Assembly (NCBI GenBank): GCA_937864275.1
Contig: CALMIW010000036.1
Span: 1 to 6,353, forward strand
DNA from: an uncultured Dehalococcoidia bacterium
GTDB lineage: Bacteria; Chloroflexota; Dehalococcoidia; Tepidiformales; Tepidiformaceae
DNA: 6,353 nt
Reading direction: 5' to 3'
The notes under the pieces were generated by a model. That model was not told the DNA's origin and searched no databases. It worked only from the letters and a program-made list of their open reading frames with translations. Below are positions 1 through 5,664 of the stretch, one piece after another. Every line of letters starts with the position of its first letter. Within the stretch, counting starts at the first letter, position 1. A program made the translations under genes and the position numbers.

Positions 1-2
1 GC

Positions 3-602
3 GGCCTAACCACTTCGGGCGACGCGTGGGAAGAGCGGGCCGACATCGTGGTGAACTGCCTCTGGGGCGGGCGCCTGACCCTGGATCAGGCGATGGGACT
101 GCGGCCGGAGCGCCCGTGGGTTTATCGCCTCAAGTACCGGGTGCTGGGCGATTTGCCCAAACAGCTCGCCGGGTTGCCTTCGCTCACATTTGTACTCGGG
201 CGTTACGGCGACATCGCGACGTACCGGGGTGCCACATCCTATCTGAGCTGGTATCCGGCTTGCCTCCAGGGGTGGTCGGACGAACTCGCCCCGCCGGCGG
301 CCTGGGCCGACGCCTGTGCCGGCCGGCCCGACCCCGCTACGGCTGAGCGGGTCGCGAGCGAAACGCTTGCGGCGTTGGACCGGATCGTCCCGGGCATCGC
401 CGCTTCGACCGTCACGCATGTCGATGCGGGGGTGATCTTCTCATGGGGACGCCCCCACGTGGATGTGGACGACCCGGACAGCGAACTGCACGAACGGTAC
501 GCGGTGGGGGTCCACGCGCAGGACGGGTACTTCTCGATCGACACAGGGAAGTTCACCTGCGCCCCACTGTTCGCCAGCCAGTTGCTCGACGCGCTCGCGT
601 TA
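3..602 (+). CDS. FAD-dependent oxidoreductase, C-terminal part (5' truncated; stop codon apparently lost)
   Basis: This is the C-terminal 199 codons or so of an FAD-dependent oxidoreductase of the DAO-like type; the Rossmann N-terminus lies outside the window. The frame is already open at the left edge and reads ADIVVNCLWGGRL, the conserved 'VVNC.W.GR' stretch of this family, then a substrate-domain-like segment. It ends in DGYFSIDTGKFTCAPLFASQ, a typical flavin-contacting C-terminal region. The recognisable protein stops at ...LLDALA (codon 597-599). The next codon is TTA (600-602) where TGA is expected, so the frame stays formally open to a stop at 1248-1250. The extra residues are Arg/Ser-rich, as expected from reading the downstream glycosyltransferase out of frame. 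I therefore place the ancestral end at 602. The substrate is unknown. Adjacency to a family 2 glycosyltransferase suggests a polysaccharide or glycan modification cluster (inference). Confidence 0.8.
599..602 (+). other. Damaged GTGA stop/start overlap (GTTA)
   Basis: The sequence here is GTTA. If base 601 were G it would read GTGA, giving TGA as the oxidoreductase stop (600-602) and GTG as the glycosyltransferase start (599-601). That is the usual 4-base overlap of coupled genes. Both predicted protein ends fall exactly at this point. One G-to-T change therefore explains both the read-through frame and the missing start. Whether it is a real mutation or a sequencing or assembly error cannot be told from the sequence. 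Confidence 0.65.
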
Positions 603-1495
603 CGAAGGCCGCTTCGACGCCACCGCTGGTCACCGTTGCCATCCCGCTCTATCGCTCGCGGCGGTTCCTGGAAGTCATCACGGAGAACATCCGCAACCTG
701 GATTACCCGAACCTCGAGATCCTGGTCAGCGACCGCCACCTCGCGGATGACACGGTGGAGCAGTTGCGTGTGCTGTTTGCCGACGACTCCCGGATTCGAT
801 TCATCACCGCGCGAGACGAGGTGGGATGGGTGGCGAACTACAACCTGCTGCTTGCCGAAGGTTCGGGAGAGTACTTCATCTGGATGCCGCATGACGACTC
901 GTATCCGCCGGGCTACGTTGGAGCGCTCGTGGAGTGCCTGGAGGCCCGGCCGGACGCGATCCTCGCCTTCGGGCCCTGCGACACGAAGACCCACGACGGG
1001 ACCCCGTACAAGATCTGGCCCGATCCGCCGTTCTCTTCGAACCAGAAATGGACGGCGCGGGCGGCTCTTCGCATGTTCTACGGTTGGAACATCGGCGTCG
1101 CGATGCGCGGCGCCTTTCGGCGGCGGCGAATCATCGAGGCAGACCTGTGGTTACCCCACACGACCGGCGACGCGTACGCCGATGTCTGCTGGCTGTTTGG
1201 CGTCGCCCTGGTTGGCCGGTTCGAATTCGTGCCGGAAACACGGTGCCTGAAGCGCTTCTACGCCGGGAGCACGCACACGGCCTGGAAGGGGCCGAAAGCA
1301 GGGGAGTTACCCCGGTTGATGGTTCGGTATTTGGGCGCGTACGTGCCATCCACGCGGCAGCGTATCCCCGCGATGGCCTGGGTTTGGTTTGGCGCCGTTG
1401 CGAACCGGGCAGTGCTGTTGGTGAACCAGTTGGCGCGGCGAGAGATGGTCAGCGAGGAAGCGCTGAGGCGGGCGTTCTGCTGGGCGCTGCGGTGA
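599..1495 (+). CDS. Glycosyltransferase family 2 (start codon apparently destroyed)
   Basis: Cytoplasmic GT-A fold glycosyltransferase that would transfer a sugar from a nucleotide-sugar donor; donor and acceptor cannot be told. Numbered from codon 599 it has 298 residues. VTVAIPLYRS (11-20) is the first beta strand and nucleotide-binding loop. ILVSD (41-45) is the second strand with its Asp. FIWMPHDDSYPPGYV (93-107) holds the metal-binding HDD motif in place of DXD. GDAYADVCWLFG (190-201) is probably the acceptor-side acidic region. No clear membrane segment is seen. Codon 599-601 is GTT. No ATG, GTG or TTG lies in frame between the ATG at 443 and the conserved strand, and the residues from 443 to 598 are an off-frame reading of the oxidoreductase. 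GTGA at 599-602 is therefore the likely original coupled start, altered at 601. A call starting at 443 would add about 52 spurious residues. Expression of this copy is doubtful unless the base is an error. Confidence 0.85.
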   Translation, partial: VTKAASTPPLVTVAIPLYRSRRFLEVITENIRNLDYPNLEILVSDRHLADDTVEQLRVLFADDSRIRFITARDEVGWVANYNLLLAEGSGEYFIWMPHDDSYPPGYVGALVECLEARPDAILAFGPCDTKTHDGTPYKIWPDPPFSSNQKWTARAALRMFYGWNIGVAMRGAFRRRRIIEADLWLPHTTGDAYADVCWLFGVALVGRFEFVPETRCLKRFYAGSTHTAWKGPKAGELPRLMVRYLGAYVPSTRQRIPAMAWVWFGAVANRAVLLVNQLARREMVSEEALRRAFCWALR

Positions 1496-1512
1496 GGACC
1501 CCCAACACGATT

Positions 1513-1518
1513 TAGAAT
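1513..1518 (+). promoter_or_regulatory. Putative -10 box (TAGAAT) for the LuxR-HTH gene
   Basis: TAGAAT matches TATAAT at five of six positions and lies in the 73-base gap between the glycosyltransferase stop and the ATG at 1569. It would give a leader of roughly 45 bases. No good -35 hexamer is seen at 16-18 bases upstream, where the sequence runs into the end of the glycosyltransferase gene. The gap shows no convincing terminator for the upstream genes. Confidence 0.4.
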
Positions 1519-1543
1519 GACGGGAATGGTGTAGGGACAGGGC

Positions 1544-1557
1544 GCTCTTCCGAGAGC
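1544..1557 (+). other. Small hairpin in the leader of the LuxR-HTH gene
   Basis: GCTCT and AGAGC form a 5-bp perfect stem around a TCCG loop, ending 11 bases before the ATG at 1569. The loop fits the UNCG tetraloop pattern, but the closing pair is U-A rather than the usual C-G. A weak purine run (GAGAG, 1552-1556) lies partly in the stem and is 12 bases from the ATG, rather far for a ribosome binding site. A role in translation control is possible but unproven. Confidence 0.25.
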
Positions 1558-1568
1558 ATGCTTCACGC

Positions 1569-2843
1569 ATGGCGGAATCGTGGCGCCGAACGGAGGACCT
1601 GACAGGGCGGCAGCAGAGGGTGCTCGAACTCGTCGCTCGAGGGAAGACGAACTTCGAAATCGCACAGGAGCTTGGCATCAGCCTGGACGGCGCAAAATGG
1701 CACCTTCGGGAGATCATGGCGAAGCTCGGGTGCGACACTCGCGAGGAGGCGGTCGGTCTCTGGCTGTCGCGTCCCTCGCGCATCCGGCGCGTCGCTTCAC
1801 GGGCGGCCCGGTTGTCCGGCGGTGCGGCGTGGAGACTGGCAGCGGCAAGCATCGCCGGCTCGATCGGCGCTGGCGCCGTCCTCCTCGTAGTCCTCGGTGG
1901 GGGTGATGAAGCCACTGGAGAACCGGCCACACCGTCTCCACAACTATCAAGCACGCCCGCGGATGCGACTGTCGGCGCCCCCGAGTGGACTGGCCCAGTG
2001 GTCTTCCGAACCTGCGGGACGAGCACCTTCCGGAGGCCGACGATCGCTGAAATGGCACAAGCGTTCACGAATCCGAGGTTCGCCGGCCCGTTGGCACCGG
2101 GCCAAAGCCCGAACGTTTCCGAACGCCCAGGACCGCCGTACTTCGCCTACTACCTCGCGAAGGTGTACCAGATCATCCCGCGGGCCGTCAGCGGCAACAT
2201 CGAAAGCACGGCTCTGAGCGGCGTGCAGCAAAACGGCAGTGCTCAGCCCCTGATCCCGGCCTCAAGCCCGTGCGACCCGGCTGTGCTCAACGACCTCTCC
2301 GTCAACTACTACATGTTCCGCTTCATCGACATGGTGCCCGCAGCCATGAGCCTCGACAGTGAGGTCCTCACCGTTGAGGTCGACCTGCTCCCCGGATCCA
2401 CGACGCTGGTCACGCTGCCGGACCCGCCCGTCCCAGCGCCGGCTGTCCAGGACAAGAATTCGGCCAACGGACTACCGCCGCTGCGGGGCCTCCGTGTGCA
2501 GGAGCTGGACGGAACGTTGCTCTACTCCTGGGGCCAGCGCGGGACGGCGCAGTACTCGGCTGACGACGAGCACCTCGAATTCGCCACGAACGCCTTCGGG
2601 AGGGGTGAGATTGAGTTCGAGATTCGCGGATCAGCACAAACCATCGTGGCCTACACCGGCGCGTCGCAGGACCCGACCTCCGCGACCGTGTTGGACAGGG
2701 CGGGGAATTCCGTCGCATCCGATCCGGTTCACGGCGCGCCCAACACCTGGCGCGAGATCTTCCGGAAGGAGCTACCGACCGGCACGTATCGAATGATGGC
2801 GGGCACGGTGGTGGGGGTCCCAGCTGGGACGGCACTGCCCTAG
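1569..2843 (+). CDS. Membrane-anchored LuxR/NarL-type HTH regulator with extracytoplasmic domain
   Basis: A 424-residue protein with three parts. Residues 11-65 are a LuxR/NarL-type (GerE) helix-turn-helix: LTGRQQRVLELVARGKTNFE, then IAQELGISLDGAKWHL containing the recognition helix. A basic stretch (about 67-89, rich in Arg) precedes one hydrophobic segment at about 90-110 (AAASIAGSIGAGAVLLVVLG). This fits an N-terminus in the cytoplasm. Residues 111-140 are a Pro/Ser/Thr/Ala linker. Residues 141-424 form an extracytoplasmic domain I do not recognise; it looks beta-rich and has two cysteines (C149, C235) that could pair. No receiver, PAS or ATPase domain is present. The topology resembles ToxR/CadC one-component sensors, but with a LuxR-type head. 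The likely role is binding DNA near the membrane in response to an outside signal (inference). The DNA-binding domain could also be kept with an altered role. Its stop lies 7 bases from the converging toxin gene's stop. Confidence 0.85.
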   Translation: MAESWRRTEDLTGRQQRVLELVARGKTNFEIAQELGISLDGAKWHLREIMAKLGCDTREEAVGLWLSRPSRIRRVASRAARLSGGAAWRLAAASIAGSIGAGAVLLVVLGGGDEATGEPATPSPQLSSTPADATVGAPEWTGPVVFRTCGTSTFRRPTIAEMAQAFTNPRFAGPLAPGQSPNVSERPGPPYFAYYLAKVYQIIPRAVSGNIESTALSGVQQNGSAQPLIPASSPCDPAVLNDLSVNYYMFRFIDMVPAAMSLDSEVLTVEVDLLPGSTTLVTLPDPPVPAPAVQDKNSANGLPPLRGLRVQELDGTLLYSWGQRGTAQYSADDEHLEFATNAFGRGEIEFEIRGSAQTIVAYTGASQDPTSATVLDRAGNSVASDPVHGAPNTWREIFRKELPTGTYRMMAGTVVGVPAGTALP

Positions 2844-2850
2844 TTGTCGA

Positions 2851-3102
2851 TTAGTACGCGTCCTGACGGTCACTGATCCGAAACACGTACGCCCGCTCGC
2901 TCTCCAGAACGAGGATGACTCGCCAGTCGCCCGCCCGCAGACGCCATTCCTCGCTGCCAGTTAGCTTCTTGAGGTCGCCCCGGCTGACACGCCCGAATTC
3001 TCGGACGGCGACCAGGATGCGAGTGGACTGCCGGGAGTTGCGGCTCGCGAGCTGAGCGAGCTGCTCAACGGCCGCCTGGGTCCAAAGAACCTCTCGCCTC
3101 AT
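2851..3102 (-). CDS. RelE/ParE-family toxin of a type II toxin-antitoxin pair
   Basis: An 83-residue protein of the RelE/ParE fold, whose members are ribosome-dependent mRNA interferases or gyrase poisons. An N-terminal helix (about 8-20) is followed by a second helix (about 24-38). The core then reads GDLKKLTG (42-49), EEWRLRAGDWRVIL (51-64) and the last strand with RISDRQDAY (75-83). The Arg residues at 54, 56 and 61 sit where RelE-like toxins carry catalytic or RNA-binding arginines, and the terminal R-x-D-x-Y is typical of the family. The usual His before that Arg is Asp78 here, so activity may be altered. The ATG shares ATGA with the antitoxin stop, indicating coupled translation. The antitoxin-first order is usual for RelBE/ParDE pairs. 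The specific target cannot be assigned. Confidence 0.85.
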   Translation of the reverse strand: MRREVLWTQAAVEQLAQLASRNSRQSTRILVAVREFGRVSRGDLKKLTGSEEWRLRAGDWRVILVLESERAYVFRISDRQDAY

Positions 3103-3329
3103 CCCGCGCGCTGAGCGGCGTGGCGCCCGAGGAGCGCGTGGAACTCGTCGAGGTCTTTGCGCTGCCTGGCGGATACCGGTTCGTCATCCATCGGCGCCTC
3201 GCGCAGGCGGCGTAACCACTCTTCATCACTGACCGGCTCAATGAGGTCCAGCAGTTTGAGAGCAGCCTCCCAGTCCTCTGCCTCCTTGAGGCGCTCGTAC
3301 TCGGCCCAGAGTTCTTCCTGAGTCTTCAC
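3099..3329 (-). CDS. Putative antitoxin partner of the RelE/ParE-like toxin
   Basis: A 76-residue, acidic and largely helical protein directly upstream of the toxin, overlapping it by 4 bases. It carries APMDDEPVS (45-53) followed by a short helix. The DDEPxS stretch is common in small antitoxins of RelE-type pairs, where it belongs to the toxin-neutralising region. The N-terminal part (about 4-45, with EYERLKEAEDWEAALKLLDL) looks like an amphipathic helical hairpin, somewhat TPR-like. I see no ribbon-helix-helix, Phd or HTH DNA-binding pattern, so autorepression in the usual way is uncertain. It starts with GTG; there is no Shine-Dalgarno sequence, and the bases just upstream read CCTCC, the complement of one. 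A -10 box ends 7 bases before the GTG, which fits a leaderless mRNA. The assignment rests mainly on the gene pairing and the DDEP motif. Confidence 0.7.
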   Translation of the reverse strand: MKTQEELWAEYERLKEAEDWEAALKLLDLIEPVSDEEWLRRLREAPMDDEPVSARQRKDLDEFHALLGRHAAQRAG

Positions 3330-3336
3330 GGAGGGC

Positions 3337-3345
3337 AGTTTACCA
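3337..3345 (-). promoter_or_regulatory. Extended -10 promoter of the toxin-antitoxin pair
   Basis: On the minus strand this reads TGG-TAAACT, an extended -10 (TGn followed by a hexamer matching TATAAT at four of six positions). It leaves 7 bases before the GTG at 3329, so transcription would start at or next to the start codon. No -35 is evident, which extended -10 promoters tolerate. It would let the pair be expressed independently of the VWA gene upstream. Confidence 0.45.
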
Positions 3346-3349
3346 GAAC

Positions 3350-3363
3350 AGGGCCAGAGCCCT
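3350..3363 (-). terminator. Weak stem-loop after the VWA gene
   Basis: On the minus strand AGGGC-TCTG-GCCCT forms a 5-bp stem with a 4-base loop, starting within the VWA stop codon. No run of T follows, so it is a weak terminator candidate at best. Its position, just before the promoter of the toxin-antitoxin pair, is the main reason to list it. Confidence 0.25.
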
Positions 3364-5545
3364 ACCCCCCGATGCCGGCCAGCTTCTTCCGCTTCTGCGC
3401 GACGTAGTCCACGAGGATGTACTCGCCGAGTTTGTCGGGCGTGGTGTAGAAGACGCGGCCCTTGTTGATGCGCGCCACCTGGTTCACGAACTCCTTCAGG
3501 TAGTAGTTGCGGTCCAGCATGAAGGTGTTGATCGTGATGTTCTTGGTGGTGCAGCGCTTCACTTCTTTGAGCGTCTCGCGGATCGTGATCGGGCTCGGCG
3601 GATAGGCGAAGTAGCTACGTCCCTTCTCCAGGTGAGCGGTCGGCTCGCCGTCGGAGATCATGATGATCTGGCGCGTGCCCTGCGTGTGCTTGGCGAGCAG
3701 CTTCTGGGCGATCATCAGGGCGTGGTGCATGTTCGTGCCCAGCACCGACTCGTCCCAGCGGACGTACGGCAGCTCTTCCGCCTTCAGTTCCCGGGCGTAC
3801 GCGCTGAAGCCGATGATGTAGAGGCTGTCGCGCTGGTACTGCGATGAGATGAGGTTGTTCAGCGCGAGGGCGACTTTCTTGGCCGCCTGGAAGCTCCCGC
3901 GCAGCGCCATCGACCAGCTCAGGTCGAGCATGATCACGGTCGCCGTCTGGGTGAGCAACTCCGTCCGCTCGACTTCGAAGTCGTCGGGCTTGAGCTTGAT
4001 CGGCGTGCCCGGGCCTTCCCGGTACATCGAGTTCATGATCGTCTTCTGGATGTCCAGGAAGAACGGGTCGCCGAATTCGTACTTCTTGGTGCTGTCGGTG
4101 CGCTCGCCACCAGAGCCGCTCTCGCGCACTTCGTGCTTCCCGAACGAGTCGGCCTTGAGCGACTGGTAGATCTCGACGAGCGCGCGCTGGCCGATCTTGC
4201 GCGTCCCGCGCGGGGTCAGTTCGTACTGGTTCCCCTTCTTCCGGATGTACCCGGCGTCTTCGAGGACCTCGAGGAACTGCTTGAGCTGGTCGAGCGTCTC
4301 GCGCGCCTCCGGGCCGAGGAGCTCTTCGAGCTTGTCGGCGTCGATGTCGTCGATCTCGCCGCCGTACTGCGTGCGCTCCAGCTGGCGTTCGAGCTCGTCG
4401 ATCGACTGCATCTGGTCCATCAGGTTCATGGCCGATTGGAGGTCGATCTCCTCTTCGCCGCGGAAGGGGTACTGGTTGCGGAGGTCGCGCATCGGGTAGA
4501 GGTACTCGAGGTTCTGGCCGAGCTCGCTGAGCGACTGCTGCAGTTCCGAATCCCCGATCTTGTCGCCGAGGAGGTCCTGCAGTTGCTGGCGCATGTCGCC
4601 CGGGAGCGAATCGAGGAGCGACTGCATCTGGCCCATCTGGTGCTGCATCTGGGCGATGAGCTCGTCCAGCGACTGCGGCGGGTTGTCGCCGAAGAGGTCG
4701 CCGTACTGCTGCATGAACTCGTCGAAGTTCGGCTCTTTGCCGGCCATCTTGTCCTGAAGCATCTTGTTCAGGTCTTTGACCATGTCCTTCATGCGCTGGA
4801 GGTCTTCCGGCGACATGTTGGCGATCTGGTTGTACATATCCTTGAAGAAGGTATCCATCATGGCCTTCTTCAGGGACTCGAGGAGCTCGTTGAACTTCTC
4901 CTGGGCCTCGGGGTCCATGAACTCGTAGTTCTGGAGCTCCTTCACCTGCCCGGCGACGTCCTCGGGGAGCTGCTCGAGGAACTGCTTCTTCTTGTTCGCG
5001 ATGTTGCGGAGCATGTCGGCGAACTCGGAGGGCGTTTCGTTGCCGCCCTGCTGCTGCCCGCCTTGCTGTTGCTGGCCGCCCTGCTCACCGCCTTGCTGCT
5101 GGGAGCCGGGCTGCTGCTGACCCTGCTGGCCGGCCTGGGGCTGACCCTGTTGGCCCTGCGGCTGCTGGCCCTGGGGTTGCTGGCCCTGTTCCCCCTGCTG
5201 ACCATTCTGGCCGTTCGCCTCGTCGGGCCGCCGGTCAAGCGTGCCTTGCTCGAGGTTCACGATCTCTTCGAGCTGGCGCTTCAGGTCGTCGAAGACCGAT
5301 GACAGGTCGAAGCGATCGAGCTGCTGCCGGCGCTGCTGGCGGAGCTGCTGGAGGAGGTCGCGGAGGCCCTGCATGCGGTCGCCCTGCGGGTTGCGCATGC
5401 CGCGCTGCAGCAGGTTGCGCAGCGCATGCTGCAGGTCGCCGAAGTTCATGAGGTCATCGGTCAGGTTGTCGAGGATGTCGTTCGCCTCGAGCGCGGGGAC
5501 TTCCTGGGTGCCGTCCCACATCGAGTACCGGTATCGCAACGCCAT
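3362..5545 (-). CDS. VWA domain protein with long helical N-terminus and Gln/Gly-rich linker
   Basis: A 727-residue cytoplasmic-looking protein without signal peptide or membrane segment. It starts with MALRYRYSMWDG, the RYRY.-W start of a family known in Actinobacteria and Chloroflexota. From memory, the Actinobacterial homologues sit beside a Mg-chelatase-like AAA+ ATPase, as in Mycobacterium tuberculosis Rv0958/Rv0959. Residues 20-105 are charged helices, likely coiled coil. Residues 111-168 are a Gln/Gly/Pro linker. Residues 171-395 are a helical middle region. Residues 402-455 look like a winged helix (GYIRKKGNQYELTPRGTRKI). Residues 535-715 are the VWA domain. The MIDAS metal site is complete: DLSWS (D541, S543, S545), T604 in GTN and D632 in SDGEPTAH. 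The role is unknown; by analogy with ViaA or ChlD it may bridge a MoxR-type ATPase and a client. A GGAGG ribosome site precedes the ATG. Confidence 0.9.
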   Translation of the reverse strand: MALRYRYSMWDGTQEVPALEANDILDNLTDDLMNFGDLQHALRNLLQRGMRNPQGDRMQGLRDLLQQLRQQRRQQLDRFDLSSVFDDLKRQLEEIVNLEQGTLDRRPDEANGQNGQQGEQGQQPQGQQPQGQQGQPQAGQQGQQQPGSQQQGGEQGGQQQQGGQQQGGNETPSEFADMLRNIANKKKQFLEQLPEDVAGQVKELQNYEFMDPEAQEKFNELLESLKKAMMDTFFKDMYNQIANMSPEDLQRMKDMVKDLNKMLQDKMAGKEPNFDEFMQQYGDLFGDNPPQSLDELIAQMQHQMGQMQSLLDSLPGDMRQQLQDLLGDKIGDSELQQSLSELGQNLEYLYPMRDLRNQYPFRGEEEIDLQSAMNLMDQMQSIDELERQLERTQYGGEIDDIDADKLEELLGPEARETLDQLKQFLEVLEDAGYIRKKGNQYELTPRGTRKIGQRALVEIYQSLKADSFGKHEVRESGSGGERTDSTKKYEFGDPFFLDIQKTIMNSMYREGPGTPIKLKPDDFEVERTELLTQTATVIMLDLSWSMALRGSFQAAKKVALALNNLISSQYQRDSLYIIGFSAYARELKAEELPYVRWDESVLGTNMHHALMIAQKLLAKHTQGTRQIIMISDGEPTAHLEKGRSYFAYPPSPITIRETLKEVKRCTTKNITINTFMLDRNYYLKEFVNQVARINKGRVFYTTPDKLGEYILVDYVAQKRKKLAGIGG
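5042..5215 (-). repeat. Low-complexity Gln/Gly/Pro coding repeat in the VWA gene
   Basis: Codons 111-168 of the VWA gene encode an irregular array of GQQ, PQGQQ, QQQGG and GQQGQ units. On the plus strand this appears as repeated CTG/TTG and GCC/CCC triplets. It probably forms a flexible linker between the N-terminal helices and the middle domain. Such a tract can vary in length by slippage. Confidence 0.8.
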
Positions 5546-5548
5546 GTG

Positions 5549-5554
5549 ACCTCC
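5549..5554 (-). promoter_or_regulatory. Ribosome binding site of the VWA gene
   Basis: GGAGGT on the minus strand ends 3 bases before the ATG at 5543-5545. It is the clearest Shine-Dalgarno sequence in the window and fixes this start, though the spacing is short. Confidence 0.7.
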
Positions 5555-5583
5555 ACGCGGCCGCGGGGTGGGCCGATTGATGG

Positions 5584-5612
5584 AGGGTAGCCGAATTGAG
5601 TTCGCTTGTCAG
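5584..5612 (-). promoter_or_regulatory. Putative sigma-70-type promoter of the VWA gene
   Basis: On the minus strand CTGACA (5607-5612, five of six to TTGACA) lies 17 bases before TACCCT (5584-5589). The latter keeps the first, second and last bases of TATAAT. The expected transcript would begin near 5577 and carry a leader of about 30 bases with the GGAGGT site. Confidence 0.45.
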
Positions 5613-5652
5613 TCGGGCGGCTGGCCGTGCCAATGCCGGTGGACAGCGCGAG

Positions 5653-5658
5653 TAAAAT
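5653..5658 (+). promoter_or_regulatory. -10 box (TAAAAT) of the Uma2 gene, leaderless
   Basis: TAAAAT matches the -10 consensus at five of six positions and stands out in GC-rich surroundings. It ends 6 bases before the GTG at 5665, so the transcript should begin at or within a base or two of the start codon. No good -35 is seen at 16-18 bases. There is no Shine-Dalgarno sequence before the GTG. Confidence 0.5.
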
Positions 5659-5664
5659 CGCCGC

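Noticed and set aside
443..598. N-terminal extension of the glycosyltransferase from the ATG at 443
   Set aside because: These codons lie within the conserved C-terminal part of the oxidoreductase and give Arg/Gly-rich sequence unlike any glycosyltransferase N-terminus.
590..610. Programmed frameshift joining the oxidoreductase to the glycosyltransferase
   Set aside because: No slippery heptamer or downstream stem is seen, and one substitution at 601 explains the junction more simply.
239..994. 251-codon minus-strand frame opposite the oxidoreductase and glycosyltransferase
   Set aside because: It spans two unrelated plus-strand genes and has the Arg/Ser/Ala bias of a shadow frame.
603..1250. 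Continuation of the oxidoreductase frame for another 216 codons
   Set aside because: The residues are Arg/Ser/Thr-rich nonsense and lie over the glycosyltransferase, which has clear family motifs in another frame.
3849..4169. 106-codon plus-strand frame opposite the VWA domain
   Set aside because: It has no recognisable motif and lies opposite the MIDAS region of a well-supported gene.
5042..5215. CRISPR-like or tandem DNA repeat
   Set aside because: Units are short, irregular and in phase with the reading frame; there are no spacers, and the pattern is explained by Gln/Gly codons.
4133..5302. 389-codon Leu/Val/Glu-rich open frame antisense to the VWA gene
   Set aside because: It is the mirror of Gln/Glu/Leu/Asp codons in the VWA gene, a known artefact of such composition; the VWA frame has conserved motifs throughout and a good ribosome site.
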